Source: Clostridium hydrogenum | GTDB taxonomy: Bacteria > Bacillota > Clostridia > Clostridiales > Clostridiaceae | Assembly: GCF_021432385.1 (NCBI RefSeq) | Contig: NZ_JAEACT010000002.1 | Span: 372,001-436,000 of the forward strand | DNA length: 64,000 nucleotides | Direction: 5' to 3' | In this document: in pieces, positions 27,094 to 36,157 of the stretch | Numbering within the stretch: the first letter of the stretch is position 1 | Layout of the letters: each line of letters begins with the position of its first letter | Program-made: the position numbers and the translations under genes | The notes under the pieces: generated by a model | What the model saw: only the letters and a program-made list of their open reading frames with translations | What the model was told of the DNA's origin: nothing | The model's database searches: none

Positions 27094-27127
27094 AAATTGT
27101 GCCTATACTTAATTATCGGCACAATTT
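27094..27127 (-). terminator. Terminator after ptsH
   Basis: AAATTGTGCC and GGCACAATTT form a 10-bp stem. On the reverse strand it is followed by a T-rich TATTTAGT, 58 bp after the ptsH stop and upstream of topB. Confidence 0.7.
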
Positions 27128-27185
27128 AAAAATTAAATCATATTTAATTATATATTTTTAAGCACAGATATTCAACTTTAGTGTC

Positions 27186-27440
27186 CTAATCTTTTTCTAT
27201 TACAGCTGCAATTTGCTCAAGTGCCAACTGCTCATCTGCACCCGATATGATAACCTTTACTTTTGTCCCAAAATTTGCCCCTAAAGCAAGTACATTAATT
27301 ATGCTTTTTCCATTTGCTTTCTTTCCTTTACATTCTATAAATATGTCAGATTTAAAACCTGAGGCCTTTTTAACAAGCAAAGTTGCAACTCTAGCATGAA
27401 GGCCCAACCTACTTTTTACTATTAACTCTTTAGAAACCAT
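27186..27440 (-). CDS. ptsH: Phosphocarrier protein HPr
   Basis: An 84-residue HPr. With the start at 27440 (preceded by GGGGGG), the phosphoaccepted histidine in 'SRLGLHARVA' is exactly His15 and the regulatory serine in 'KKANGKSIINVL' is Ser46, both canonical. Having His15 makes it PTS HPr and not the His-less Crh. It transfers phosphate from enzyme I to the sugar permeases; the Ser46-phosphorylated form is the co-repressor of CcpA. It is monocistronic, with a terminator downstream and a cre-like site just upstream. Confidence 0.92.
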   Translation of the reverse strand: MVSKELIVKSRLGLHARVATLLVKKASGFKSDIFIECKGKKANGKSIINVLALGANFGTKVKVIISGADEQLALEQIAAVIEKD

Positions 27441-27460
27441 AATTATACCCCCCATAATAT

Positions 27461-27475
27461 TTGAAAACGTTTGCC
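27461..27475 (-). promoter_or_regulatory. cre-like CcpA site before ptsH
   Basis: TTGAAAACGTTTGCC, 20 bp upstream of the ptsH start codon, matches the cre consensus at most positions. It suggests CcpA control of HPr synthesis; inference from sequence only. Confidence 0.5.
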
Positions 27476-27551
27476 TTACATATTATAAGCATATCCCATA
27501 AATTGTAATCAGTCAATGTCCTATCCAATTTTTGTATAAATCCACAAAAAA

Positions 27552-27730
27552 AATTAGCCATTTAAGGCATCTTAAAAAAATAATAAGTCCAAATTGAGAG
27601 ATATTTTTGTGTAATACAAGGAAATGTAACTCGTTAATACTGGTTGTCTTAACGTGTTATAGTGACGAAGTATTACGCAAAAATAGCCGAAAGTTGAACT
27701 TGTTGTTTTCTTTAATATGCCTGACATTGG
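27552..27730. repeat. 158-bp MITE-like palindrome, copy 1
   Basis: The core 27565-27722 has terminal inverted repeats AGGCATCTTAAA...TTTAATATGCCT with AATAATAAGTCCAAATTG / CAACTTGTTGTTTTC inside. An internal stem GTGTAATAC / GTATTACGC is also present. ATTAGCCA and TGGCTAAT flank the ends and extend the palindrome. A copy over 90 percent identical lies at 49777-49935. It has no coding capacity and begins 8 bp after the accA stop codon. Confidence 0.8.
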
Positions 27731-28543
27731 CTAATCTTTATATTTACCTATAGTCCTATATTTATTATATCTTAATCTAAGCAATTCTTCTTTATCCTTA
27801 CTTAATAGTTTAGGTATAACTTCCAAAAGGTTGTTCTTTATATCCTTCGCCATAGCTTCAGGGTCAATATGAGCGCCACCTTCAGGTTCATTTATAACTT
27901 TATCTATTATTTTATAATTTAGTAAGTCTTCAGCTGTTATTTTCATAACTTCAGCAGCTTCTTTTGCCCTAGTTGCATCCTTCCAAAGTATACTTGCAAA
28001 CCCTTCTGGTGACAGCACAGAGTATACGGAATTTTCTAACATCCAAACTTCGTCTGCTACTGCCATTGCAAGTGCTCCACCGCTTCCACCTTCACCTATA
28101 ACAATAGATACTATGGGAACATTTAGATTTGCCATAGTTATTAAATTTTTAGCTATAGCTTCACCCTGACCTCTCTTTTCTGCATCTACACCACAATATG
28201 CACCTGATGTATCTACAAAGCAAATTACAGGCCTATTGAACTTTTCTGCCTGTTTCATTAATCTAAGAGCTTTTCTATAACCTTCTGGATGAGGCATTCC
28301 AAAGTTTCTTTCAACATTTTCCTTGATATTTCTGCCTTTTTGCTGTCCTATAACTGTTACTGCTGTGCCATCTAATTCTGCTATTCCGCCAACAATGGAA
28401 GGGTCATCTCTAAAGCCTCTATCACCATGTAGTTCAATAAAAGAATCAAATATTTGTTCTATATAATCCAAAGCTGTTGGTCTTTCTACCAGTCTAGCCA
28501 ACGTAAGCCTATCCCATGGAGTTAGTTTCTCTTTATCATTCAT
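27731..28543 (-). CDS. accA: Acetyl-CoA carboxylase carboxyltransferase subunit alpha
   Basis: The 270-residue alpha half of the carboxyltransferase that moves CO2 from biotin to acetyl-CoA to form malonyl-CoA. Crotonase-fold features are '[20 protein letters not shown]' (about 134) and '[19 protein letters not shown]' (about 176). The start at 28543 follows GGAGGT located inside the last codons of accD; the two stop/start regions do not overlap. It is the last gene of the fatty acid operon and is followed by a MITE-like palindrome. Confidence 0.93.
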   Translation of the reverse strand: MNDKEKLTPWDRLTLARLVERPTALDYIEQIFDSFIELHGDRGFRDDPSIVGGIAELDGTAVTVIGQQKGRNIKENVERNFGMPHPEGYRKALRLMKQAEKFNRPVICFVDTSGAYCGVDAEKRGQGEAIAKNLITMANLNVPIVSIVIGEGGSGGALAMAVADEVWMLENSVYSVLSPEGFASILWKDATRAKEAAEVMKITAEDLLNYKIIDKVINEPEGGAHIDPEAMAKDIKNNLLEVIPKLLSKDKEELLRLRYNKYRTIGKYKD

Positions 28544-28547
28544 ATTT

Positions 28548-29414
28548 TTACCTCCAAGCATGCATTCTTAAAATGTTTTCTAAAACTCCCTTGAGATTCT
28601 TTCTTTCAACAATTTTATCAATAAAACCATGTTCAAAAAGAAATTCCGAAGTTTGAAAATCATCTGGAAGTTTCTGATTTATAGTTTGTTCAATTACTCT
28701 TCTACCCGCAAAACCAATTAAAGTTTTAGGCTCCGCAAGTATAATATCTCCAAGCATTGCAAAGCTTGCAGTCACTCCACCTGTTGTAGGATCTGTTAAA
28801 ACAGAAATATATAAAAGACCTTTTTCATCATGCTTTGCAAGTGCAGCACTAGTTTTTGCCATCTGCATTAAGGAAAACATGCCTTCTTGCATTCTTGCTC
28901 CACCTGAAGTTGTAAATATTATTATTGGAAGTTTATTATCAGTTGCATATTCCACTGCTCTTGTTATTTTTTCTCCAACTACACATCCCATGCTTCCCAT
29001 CATAAAGTTACTATCCATTACAGCAACAGCCGTTTTGTTACCATTTATATTTCCAACACCAGTAACAACAGCATCTTTTAAATTACTTTTTTCCTGCATT
29101 TTTTTTATTTTATCATTATACTCATCAAAATCAAGTGGGTTATCAGCTTCCATACCCTTATCAAATTCTTCAAAAGTTCCCTCATCTATAATTAACTTTA
29201 TTCTTTCAAAAGCATTCATCCTAAAATGTCCATTACAATTTGGGCACACTTTTAAATTATCTTCCACATCATTTTTATATAAAATTCTTCCACACTTAGA
29301 ACACTTAAGCCACATGCCATCAGGTATAATAGGTGAATTTGCATCGTCGTTATTTATATCATCAAGTTTCGTACTACTAATAGTAAGATACTTTCTCTTT
29401 TTAAATAGTGCCAT
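28548..29414 (-). CDS. accD: Acetyl-CoA carboxylase carboxyltransferase subunit beta
   Basis: A 288-residue beta subunit with the N-terminal four-cysteine zinc finger '[13 protein letters not shown]' and '[10 protein letters not shown]' (residues about 36-63). The crotonase-like core follows with '[18 protein letters not shown]' (about 160) and '[18 protein letters not shown]' (about 195). It pairs with AccA. Start ATG with AAGGAGGG. It is 61 bp downstream of accC in the operon. Confidence 0.94.
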   Translation of the reverse strand: MALFKKRKYLTISSTKLDDINNDDANSPIIPDGMWLKCSKCGRILYKNDVEDNLKVCPNCNGHFRMNAFERIKLIIDEGTFEEFDKGMEADNPLDFDEYNDKIKKMQEKSNLKDAVVTGVGNINGNKTAVAVMDSNFMMGSMGCVVGEKITRAVEYATDNKLPIIIFTTSGGARMQEGMFSLMQMAKTSAALAKHDEKGLLYISVLTDPTTGGVTASFAMLGDIILAEPKTLIGFAGRRVIEQTINQKLPDDFQTSEFLFEHGFIDKIVERKNLKGVLENILRMHAWR

Positions 29415-29475
29415 ACCTTAACCCTCCTTTGGGAAACTTCTACGGGACTGTTACACTATAGCTATACCAGTTAAA

Positions 29476-30819
29476 CTATAACTTCATTTCTTTTTCAATA
29501 AATGATGTATCATATTTCCCAGAAATAAATTTTTCATTGTTTATCAAATCATACTGGAAATCAAGATTTGTGTCAACACCATCAATTATAAATTCTCCAA
29601 GAGCTCTCTCCATTTTGTTTATAGCTTCATTTCTATCTCTACCATAAACCATTAGTTTTCCAATCATGGAATCATAGTTTGGAGGTATATTATAGCCTTG
29701 ATAAACAGCAGTATCTAATCTAACACCAGGTCCACCGGGTACATTAAAGTATTTAATTTTTCCAGGAGATGGTCTAAAACCTTTCTCTGGATTTTCAGCA
29801 TTAATACGACATTCTATAGCGTGACCACTTATTTTTATATCATCCTGTGTGAAAGGTAATTTTTCTCCAGCTGCAACTTTAATTTGCTCTTTAACTAAAT
29901 CGACACCAGTTACAAGTTCTGTAATTCCATGCTCAACTTGTATTCTTGTGTTCATTTCCATGAAATAATACTTTCCATACTTATCAACTAAAAATTCTAT
30001 AGTACCTGCATTTTTATATCCAACAGCTTTAGCCGCCCTTACTGCTACTTCTCCCATTTCCTGTCTAAGTTCACTTGTCATAACTGGAGATGGTGCTTCT
30101 TCCAATACCTTTTGATTTCTTCTTTGAATTGAGCAATCTCTCTCTCCCAAATGTACAACATTTCCAAAGAAATCACCAATTACTTGGAACTCAACATGCC
30201 TTGGCTCTACTATAAATTTTTCCATATACATAGTATCGTCACCAAAAGCAGCTTTTGCTTCAGCCTTTGCTGTTCTATATGCTTTTACAATTTCATCTTC
30301 ATTTTGTACTATTCTTATGCCCTTTCCTCCACCGCCAGCGGAAGCCTTAAGCATAACAGGATATCCTATTTCACTTGCTTGGTGTACTAATTCATCTTCA
30401 TTATCAACAGTTCCATTAGAACCTGGTACTACTGGAACTCCTGCATTTATCATAATTTCTCTTGCCTTAGACTTGTTACCCAAATTTTCAATTGTCTCAA
30501 CATCTGGGCCTATAAAAATTATATTGCACTCACTGCACATCCTTGCAAACTTTCCATTTTCAGATAAAAATCCAAAGCCAGGATGAATAGCCTGTGCACC
30601 GGTAAGAACTGTAGCACTTATTATATTTTCCATATTGAGATAGCTATCCTTTGATTTAGCAGGTCCTATACACACCGCTTGATCAGCAAGATAAACATGC
30701 ATCGCTTCTTTGTCAGCTTCAGAATATACTGCTACAGTTTCTATTCCCATTTCTCTGCATGCTCTTATTATTCTAACTGCTATCTCTCCTCTATTAGCAA
30801 TTAAAACCTTCTTAATCAT
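29476..30819 (-). CDS. accC: Biotin carboxylase
   Basis: The 447-residue ATP-grasp enzyme that carboxylates the biotin on AccB. It shows the N-terminal 'KVLIANRGEIAVRIIRACRE', the ATP loop 'KASAGGGGKGIRIV' (about 158) and the catalytic 'FMEMNTRIQVEHGITE' (about 286; most homologues read HPVTE, here HGITE). Start with AGGGGAG. Located between fabZ (12 bp upstream) and accD. Confidence 0.95.
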   Translation of the reverse strand: MIKKVLIANRGEIAVRIIRACREMGIETVAVYSEADKEAMHVYLADQAVCIGPAKSKDSYLNMENIISATVLTGAQAIHPGFGFLSENGKFARMCSECNIIFIGPDVETIENLGNKSKAREIMINAGVPVVPGSNGTVDNEDELVHQASEIGYPVMLKASAGGGGKGIRIVQNEDEIVKAYRTAKAEAKAAFGDDTMYMEKFIVEPRHVEFQVIGDFFGNVVHLGERDCSIQRRNQKVLEEAPSPVMTSELRQEMGEVAVRAAKAVGYKNAGTIEFLVDKYGKYYFMEMNTRIQVEHGITELVTGVDLVKEQIKVAAGEKLPFTQDDIKISGHAIECRINAENPEKGFRPSPGKIKYFNVPGGPGVRLDTAVYQGYNIPPNYDSMIGKLMVYGRDRNEAINKMERALGEFIIDGVDTNLDFQYDLINNEKFISGKYDTSFIEKEMKL

Positions 30820-30830
30820 ATATCTCTCCC

Positions 30831-31256
30831 CTAAACTATCATAAATGTAATTTCAGCTTCAACCGCTTTTTCTCCATTTACTGTTGCCAATGCCTTTCCA
30901 ATTCCAGCTGGTCCTTTAACTTTAATTATTTCAACTTCTAGCTTTAAAACATCGCCTGGAACTACCATTCTTCTAAACTTTGCATTTTTTATTGCTCCAA
31001 GTATAGGCTTTTTTCCCTTATACTTATCTAAACTTAAAATTGCAACGGCTCCCAATTGTGCTAATGCCTCAATCATAAGAACCCCTGGCATTACTGGCAT
31101 TCCTGGATAGTGGCCCTGAAAAATCTGTTCATTCATTGTGACATTTTTATATCCTACTGCTCTTTGCCCTGGTTCAATTTCTTCAACTCTATCTATAAGA
31201 AGCATTGGATACCTATGCGGGATAATTTCCATTATTTCCTGTATATTTAAGCTCAC
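30831..31256 (-). CDS. fabZ: 3-hydroxyacyl-ACP dehydratase FabZ
   Basis: The 141-residue hot-dog-fold dehydratase of the elongation cycle. The catalytic His is in 'FQGHYPGMPVMPGVLM' (about residue 49) and the Glu in 'LMIEALAQLGAV' (about 63). The start codon is GTG at 31256 with AAGGAG 8 nt upstream. Position between accB and accC is common in clostridial fab clusters. Confidence 0.94.
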   Translation of the reverse strand: MSLNIQEIMEIIPHRYPMLLIDRVEEIEPGQRAVGYKNVTMNEQIFQGHYPGMPVMPGVLMIEALAQLGAVAILSLDKYKGKKPILGAIKNAKFRRMVVPGDVLKLEVEIIKVKGPAGIGKALATVNGEKAVEAEITFMIV

Positions 31257-31276
31257 TTAGAACTCCTTCTTTCACT

Positions 31277-31741
31277 TTATTTTATAGCTATTTTGAAGAT
31301 TTCCTGACCATATTCAACCATTTGTTCATTTTCTACAAGTATTTCTACTATTTCTCCATCAACTTCTGCTTCAATTTCATTCATTAGCTTCATAGCTTCA
31401 ATTATGCAAAGCGTTTGACCCTTCTTAACTTTTGATCCAACACTTACGAAGTCTTCGGTCTCTGGGCTAGATGAACTGTAGAAGGTACCAACTATTGGTG
31501 AAACCACTGAAACTATATTTTTATCTTCAACGGTTTTTTGAGCTTCTTTAACTTCTCTAGCTTCTTCCTTTTCAGCTGTCACCTCAGAAACCTCTTCAGG
31601 TTTTATAGCCTCTACATTTTGAGTGGTTTCTTCTCCGCCTTTTTTCATAGTTATTTTAATTCCTTCTGTTTCTATTTCAAGAAACGTAAGTCCCGATTCA
31701 CCTGCTGTTTTAATAAGCTGCTCTATAGCTTTATAATCCAC
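31277..31741 (-). CDS. accB: Biotin carboxyl carrier protein of acetyl-CoA carboxylase
   Basis: A 154-residue BCCP. The C-terminal biotinyl domain has the attachment lysine at residue 118 in '[16 protein letters not shown]', with the bacterial thumb-like '[19 protein letters not shown]' (about 81-99). A charged linker rich in Glu, Lys and Ala (about 40-73) precedes it. GTG start with AGGAAG. AccB carries CO2 between AccC and AccAD. Confidence 0.94.
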   Translation of the reverse strand: MDYKAIEQLIKTAGESGLTFLEIETEGIKITMKKGGEETTQNVEAIKPEEVSEVTAEKEEAREVKEAQKTVEDKNIVSVVSPIVGTFYSSSSPETEDFVSVGSKVKKGQTLCIIEAMKLMNEIEAEVDGEIVEILVENEQMVEYGQEIFKIAIK

Positions 31742-31762
31742 TTTAACACTTCCTATCTATCA

Positions 31763-33001
31763 TTAAGCATTATACTTCTTGAAAAGCAAAGTAGCATTAT
31801 GACCGCCAAATCCAAGTGAGTTGGACAATACATAATTAACTTCTGCTTCTCTTCCTATATTAGGTACATAATCAAGATCACACTCAGGATCACTTTCTTT
31901 ATAGCCTATTGTTGGTGGTATAAATCCATCCTCTATTGCTTTTACAGATATAACAGTTTCGATAGCTCCAGCGGCTCCAAGTAAATGTCCTGTCATTGAT
32001 TTTGTTGAACTTACTGGTACTTTATATGCATATTCTCCAAAAACAGATTTTATTGCTTCTGTTTCAAATTTATCATTGTATGGAGTACTTGTTCCATGTG
32101 CATTTATATATGATATATCTTCTGCTTTTACTCCATCTTCTTCCATTGCAAGCTTTATAGCTCTAGCTGCTCCCTCTCCATTTGGTGCTGGTGAGGTTAT
32201 ATGATAAGCATCACAAGTTGATCCATATCCTGCTACTTCAGCATAGATTTTAGCTCCCCTTTTTAGTGCATGCTCAAGTTCTTCCAAAATTACTATGGCT
32301 GACCCTTCTCCCATTATAAATCCATTTCTATCTTTATCAAATGGGATAGATGCTCTCAATGGATCTGTACTTTTACTTAAAGCTGTAAGAGAAGCAAAAC
32401 CTGATACAGAAAGCGGCGTTATTGATGCTTCACTTCCTCCTGATATCATTACATCTGAATAACCAAATTTTATATTTCTATAAGCCTCACCTATAGCATT
32501 ATTACTTGAAGCGCATGCTGTAACTATTGTTGTGCAAATCCCCTTAGCTCCATATTTTATAGCAACATTTCCTGCTGCCATATTTGATATAATCATAGGA
32601 ATTACCATTGGTGAAACTCTATTTGGTCCTTTTTCAATAAGCTTTGAATGCTGCTCTTCTATAGTGCCTATTCCTCCGATTCCAGAACCTAAAATAACTC
32701 CAAGTCTTTCCTTATCTATGGTTTCCCAATCTAATTTTGAATCTTCAACTGCCTCGCTTGCTGCTGCCATAGCAAATTGACAAAAACGATCCATTCTTTT
32801 TGTTTCTTTCTTTTCCATATAATCTTCTGGCTTGAAGTCTTTAACTTCTGCTGCTAATGTAGCTTTAAAATCAGTAATATCAAAAGCTTTTATAACATCA
32901 ATTCCGCATTTTCCGTTTTTTATTGAATCCCAAAATTTTTCCACATTATTTCCAACAGGTGTTATAGCTCCAAGACCTGTTATTACAACTCTTCTATTCA
33001 T
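31763..33001 (-). CDS. fabF: 3-oxoacyl-ACP synthase II
   Basis: A 412-residue condensing enzyme extending acyl-ACP by two carbons. The Cys-His-His triad is visible: Cys in 'IVTACASSNNAIGEAYR' (about 164), His in 'NAHGTSTPYNDKFE' (about 304) and His in 'STKSMTGHLLGAAGAIE' (about 340). The N-terminus 'RRVVITGLGAITPVGNN' is typical. It lies downstream of fabG, separated by a 151-bp gap that holds a structured palindrome inside the operon. Confidence 0.95.
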   Translation of the reverse strand: MNRRVVITGLGAITPVGNNVEKFWDSIKNGKCGIDVIKAFDITDFKATLAAEVKDFKPEDYMEKKETKRMDRFCQFAMAAASEAVEDSKLDWETIDKERLGVILGSGIGGIGTIEEQHSKLIEKGPNRVSPMVIPMIISNMAAGNVAIKYGAKGICTTIVTACASSNNAIGEAYRNIKFGYSDVMISGGSEASITPLSVSGFASLTALSKSTDPLRASIPFDKDRNGFIMGEGSAIVILEELEHALKRGAKIYAEVAGYGSTCDAYHITSPAPNGEGAARAIKLAMEEDGVKAEDISYINAHGTSTPYNDKFETEAIKSVFGEYAYKVPVSSTKSMTGHLLGAAGAIETVISVKAIEDGFIPPTIGYKESDPECDLDYVPNIGREAEVNYVLSNSLGFGGHNATLLFKKYNA

Positions 33002-33028
33002 ATTTACACCTACCTATTTTTAATCAAT

Positions 33029-33149
33029 TGACAATTCACAGTTCACAATGCACAATTAAGGATGATTTTTCTTCGCTACTCTACGAAAAATCTATTAATT
33101 TTAAGATTTTCTGCTTTCGCAGAAAATCATCCTTCATTGTGAATTGTCC
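33029..33149. repeat. Heptamer-ended palindrome H1 (TTCACAA flavour), inside the fab operon
   Basis: The ends are inverted 7-bp units (AATTCAC, AGTTCAC, AATGCAC on the left; complements on the right). The inner boundary is AAGGATGATTTTTC. Two internal hairpins are seen: GATTTTTC / CGAAAAATC and GATTTTCTGC / GCAGAAAATC. It begins 4 bp after the fabG stop codon and ends 28 bp before the fabF start, so it is transcribed with the operon. Confidence 0.8.
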
Positions 33150-33152
33150 TAA

Positions 33153-33902
33153 TTACATCAACATTCCGCCGTCGACCTGCATAACCTGGCCAGTTATGTA
33201 TGAAGCCATATCTGAAGCTAAGAATGCAACTAAATTTGCAACATCTTCAGCTTCACCTATTTTCTTTAATGGTATAGCACTTAAAATACCCTCTTTTTGC
33301 TTATCTGAAAGTGCATCTGTCATATCACTTTTTATAAATCCTGGTGCTACAGCATTAACAGTTATTCCTCTACTTCCAAGCTCTTTTGCAACTGATTTTG
33401 TCATTCCTAAAATACCTGCTTTGGCTGCACAATAGTTAATCTGTCCTGGATTTCCTGTTATACCAACAACTGAAGAAATGTTTATTATTCTACCGCCTTT
33501 ATTTTTAACCATAAGTGGGCTTACATGTCTTATGCAGTTGAAAGCACCTTTTAAATTTACATTTATAACATCGTCAAAATCCTGTTCTTTCATTCTCATA
33601 ACAAGACCATCTCTTGTAATTCCTGCATTATTAACAAGGACATCTATTTTGCCAAACTCTTCCTTAGCCTTTTTTATAATTAATTCAGCTTCATCAAATT
33701 TGCTTACATCAGCTTTTACTGAAACAGCTTTTACGCCTTTAGCTTCTATTTCCTTTATAAGCTCCTCTGTTTCTTTTTCACTACTTCTGTAATTTAAAAC
33801 TAGGTTAGCTCCCATATCTGCAAGTTTTAAAGCAATTGCTTTTCCAATACCTCTTCCAGCTCCAGTTACTACTGCTGTTTTTCCCATAAGCATCTTTTCC
33901 AT
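33153..33902 (-). CDS. fabG: 3-oxoacyl-ACP reductase
   Basis: A 249-residue short-chain dehydrogenase that reduces 3-ketoacyl-ACP with NADPH. The cofactor site '[15 protein letters not shown]' (about 11), '[14 protein letters not shown]' (about 91) and the catalytic Ser (SSVVG), Tyr and Lys in '[12 protein letters not shown]' (about 156) are intact, as is the C-terminal '[13 protein letters not shown]'. Start with AGGAGG. fabD lies 9 bp upstream. Confidence 0.95.
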   Translation of the reverse strand: MEKMLMGKTAVVTGAGRGIGKAIALKLADMGANLVLNYRSSEKETEELIKEIEAKGVKAVSVKADVSKFDEAELIIKKAKEEFGKIDVLVNNAGITRDGLVMRMKEQDFDDVINVNLKGAFNCIRHVSPLMVKNKGGRIINISSVVGITGNPGQINYCAAKAGILGMTKSVAKELGSRGITVNAVAPGFIKSDMTDALSDKQKEGILSAIPLKKIGEAEDVANLVAFLASDMASYITGQVMQVDGGMLM

Positions 33903-33911
33903 AATAGCCTC

Positions 33912-34835
33912 CTAAAATTCACATTTATTTAAACTATCTACGTCTTCTACGTTAAAGACTTTTACGCTTCTGTCTATTTTCCTTATAAAAGTTGTAAGAG
34001 TTTTACCTGGTCCAACCTCTATAAAAGTATCTACTCCATCTTTTATCATTGTTCTTATAGAATCTTCCCACAAAACAGAACTCATCACTTGTCTTTTTAA
34101 TATATCTTTTACATCCGTTTTACTTTTAACATAGCTTCCACTTATATTTGTTACCAGTGGTATACTCATATCATTTATTTCTATATTCTTTAATTCTTGT
34201 TCTAATTTTTCTGCGGCTGGCTTTAACATTGATGTGTGGAAGGGACCACTTACTGCAAGCATAATAACTTTTCTTGCGCCCTTTTCCCTTAAAGCCTCTG
34301 CAGCTTTTTCCACTGCTTTAACTTCACCCGCTATTACTATTTGACCAGGACAATTATAGTTTGCAATTTCAATTGTTCCTATTTCATTTAAAGGTTCTAT
34401 TGCTTCTTTAATTATTTCTTTATCAAGCCCTATAACTGCTGCCATAGCTCCAACACCTTCTGGAACAGCTTCCTGCATATACTTACCTCTTTTTTTTACA
34501 AGTCTAACTGCTGTTTCAAAATCAAAGGTTCCACTACATACATGAGCAGAATACTCTCCAAGGCTTAAACCAGCCACAACATCTGGTTTTATACCCTTTT
34601 CTTCTAATGCTTTTAATGCCGCAACACTTACAGTTAAAATTGCTGGTTGAGTATTTTCTGTTTTATCAAGTTCTTCTTTGCTTCCATTAAAACACAAATC
34701 GCTTATTTTAAATCCTATTGCTTCATCTGCTTTATTAAAAACGTCTCTGCAGCATTGAAATTCATCATAAAGCTTTTTTCCCATACCAACATATTGGGCA
34801 CCTTGACCTGCAAAGACAAATGCTATTTTTCCCAC
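33912..34835 (-). CDS. fabD: Malonyl-CoA:ACP transacylase
   Basis: A 307-residue acyltransferase that loads malonyl onto ACP. The nucleophile elbow 'VAGLSLGEYSAHV' (about residue 92), the N-terminal 'IAFVFAGQGAQYVGMGK' with its oxyanion Gln, and the His in 'AVSGPFHTSMLKPA' (about 197) are all present. The start is taken as GTG at 34835 because AAAGGAT lies 9 nt upstream; another GTG three codons earlier is too near that site. Close to fabK (14 bp). Confidence 0.94.
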   Translation of the reverse strand: MGKIAFVFAGQGAQYVGMGKKLYDEFQCCRDVFNKADEAIGFKISDLCFNGSKEELDKTENTQPAILTVSVAALKALEEKGIKPDVVAGLSLGEYSAHVCSGTFDFETAVRLVKKRGKYMQEAVPEGVGAMAAVIGLDKEIIKEAIEPLNEIGTIEIANYNCPGQIVIAGEVKAVEKAAEALREKGARKVIMLAVSGPFHTSMLKPAAEKLEQELKNIEINDMSIPLVTNISGSYVKSKTDVKDILKRQVMSSVLWEDSIRTMIKDGVDTFIEVGPGKTLTTFIRKIDRSVKVFNVEDVDSLNKCEF

Positions 34836-34849
34836 AATATTCACATCCT

Positions 34850-35782
34850 TTAGCGAATTTCAAGCTCAACTTTTTCAGCCTGGCTAAACATTTCTTTTAT
34901 TATTTCACTGCAAGTTTGCTCTTTATTAACAAGTCCTGCAATTTGTCCTGCCATTACAGAACCATTATCGACATCTCCATCTCTTACTGCCTTTGGAAGT
35001 GCTCCTCTTCCTAGTTCTTCAAATTGTTCTGGTGTTCCGCCACTTTTCTCTAAAAGTTGAAACTGTCTTACTAGCTTATTTCTTAAAACTCGTACTGGAT
35101 GTCCTGTTGGTCTTCCTGTAACATGTGTATCAATATCCTTAGCTTTTAAAACTTTATCCTTATAATTTTGATGAACTGTACATTCCTTTGCAACTAAAAA
35201 TCTAGTTCCAACTTGAACTCCAATAGCTCCTAAAGCAAAGGCTGCAACAACTCCTCTTCCGTCACCTATTCCACCTGCAGCTATTACAGGTATATTTATA
35301 GCATCTACAACCTGTGGGACTAATGCCATAGTAGTTAACTCACCTACATGACCTCCAGATTCGCAACCTTCAGCAACAACAGCATCTACTCCGCACCTTT
35401 CCATTCTTCTCGCTAATGCTACTGATGCTACAACTGGAATTACCTTTATTCCGTTTTCTTTCCACATGTCTATATATTTTCCTGGATTACCTGCTCCTGT
35501 TGTAACAACCTTTACGCCTTCTTCGCAAACCATTTTTGCAACTTCTTCAGCGTTATCACTTAAAAGCATTATATTAACGCCAAAAGGCTTATCTGTTAAC
35601 TCTTTAGCTTTTCTAATTTGCTCTCTAACATATTCAACTGGAGCATTTGCTGCTGCTATAATTCCAAGTCCTCCCGCATTTGACACTGCTGCCGCTAGGG
35701 AACTATCCGCAACCCATGCCATTCCACCTTGAATTATAGGATATTCAATTCCAACCATATCACAAAACTTAGATTTAAACAT
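34850..35782 (-). CDS. fabK: Enoyl-ACP reductase II (FMN-dependent)
   Basis: A 310-residue TIM-barrel flavoprotein of the FabK/nitronate monooxygenase family that reduces enoyl-ACP. It shows 'EYPIIQGGMAWVADSSLA' (about 13), 'AEGCESGGHVGELTTMALVP' (about 137) and 'PVIAAGGIGDGRGVVAA' (about 165). No fabI or fabL is in the cluster, so this is probably the pathway's enoyl reductase; FabK enzymes are insensitive to triclosan. Start ATG with GGGAGG. A 113-bp gap with a small palindrome (ATCAGATG...CATCTGAT, 35810-35883) separates it from acpP. Confidence 0.9.
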   Translation of the reverse strand: MFKSKFCDMVGIEYPIIQGGMAWVADSSLAAAVSNAGGLGIIAAANAPVEYVREQIRKAKELTDKPFGVNIMLLSDNAEEVAKMVCEEGVKVVTTGAGNPGKYIDMWKENGIKVIPVVASVALARRMERCGVDAVVAEGCESGGHVGELTTMALVPQVVDAINIPVIAAGGIGDGRGVVAAFALGAIGVQVGTRFLVAKECTVHQNYKDKVLKAKDIDTHVTGRPTGHPVRVLRNKLVRQFQLLEKSGGTPEQFEELGRGALPKAVRDGDVDNGSVMAGQIAGLVNKEQTCSEIIKEMFSQAEKVELEIR

Positions 35783-35895
35783 GCTTTAACCTCCCAAATA
35801 TTAAGAAATCAGATGTTAAGTACACATATTACACTCAAAATACACTTAGAGTTATGATTTATAATGCATAATTACCATCTGATATATTCTTTATT

Positions 35896-36126
35896 TTATT
35901 CTTCTCCAGTTTTTTCTGTAATGTATTTTACTGCATCTCCAATAGTCTTTATATCATCTGTTTCTTCTATTTGAATATTGAATTCATCTTCAAGCTCCAT
36001 GATTATTTGGAATAAATCAAGTGAATCTGCATTTAAATCTCCTTCAAAAGATGTCTCCATTGTCAAAGTCTCTGCATCAATACCTAATTGTTCTGATGTT
36101 ATAGTTTTAATTTTTTCAAATACCAT
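35896..36126 (-). CDS. acpP: Acyl carrier protein
   Basis: The 76-residue acidic carrier of fatty acid synthesis. The phosphopantetheine serine is Ser35 in 'LNADSLDLFQIIMELE'. Note DSLDLF where most bacterial ACPs read DSLDTV. Start with AGGAGG. Placed between fabH and fabK. Confidence 0.95.
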   Translation of the reverse strand: MVFEKIKTITSEQLGIDAETLTMETSFEGDLNADSLDLFQIIMELEDEFNIQIEETDDIKTIGDAVKYITEKTGEE

Positions 36127-36157
36127 ATCTAGTTCCTCCTAAAAATATATATTAATT

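Noticed and set aside
27186..27440. Crh (catabolite repression HPr-like protein)
   Set aside because: The residue at position 15 is His, which Crh lacks; Ser46 alone would not separate them.
27565..27722. Insertion sequence
   Set aside because: Terminal inverted repeats are present but there is no transposase reading frame; it is called a MITE-like element only.
28879..29421. Long antisense frame opposite accD (180 codons)
   Set aside because: A shadow of the codon pattern of accD; the reverse frame has full domain matches. The same applies to other antisense frames over citM, fabF, fabG, fabH and topB.
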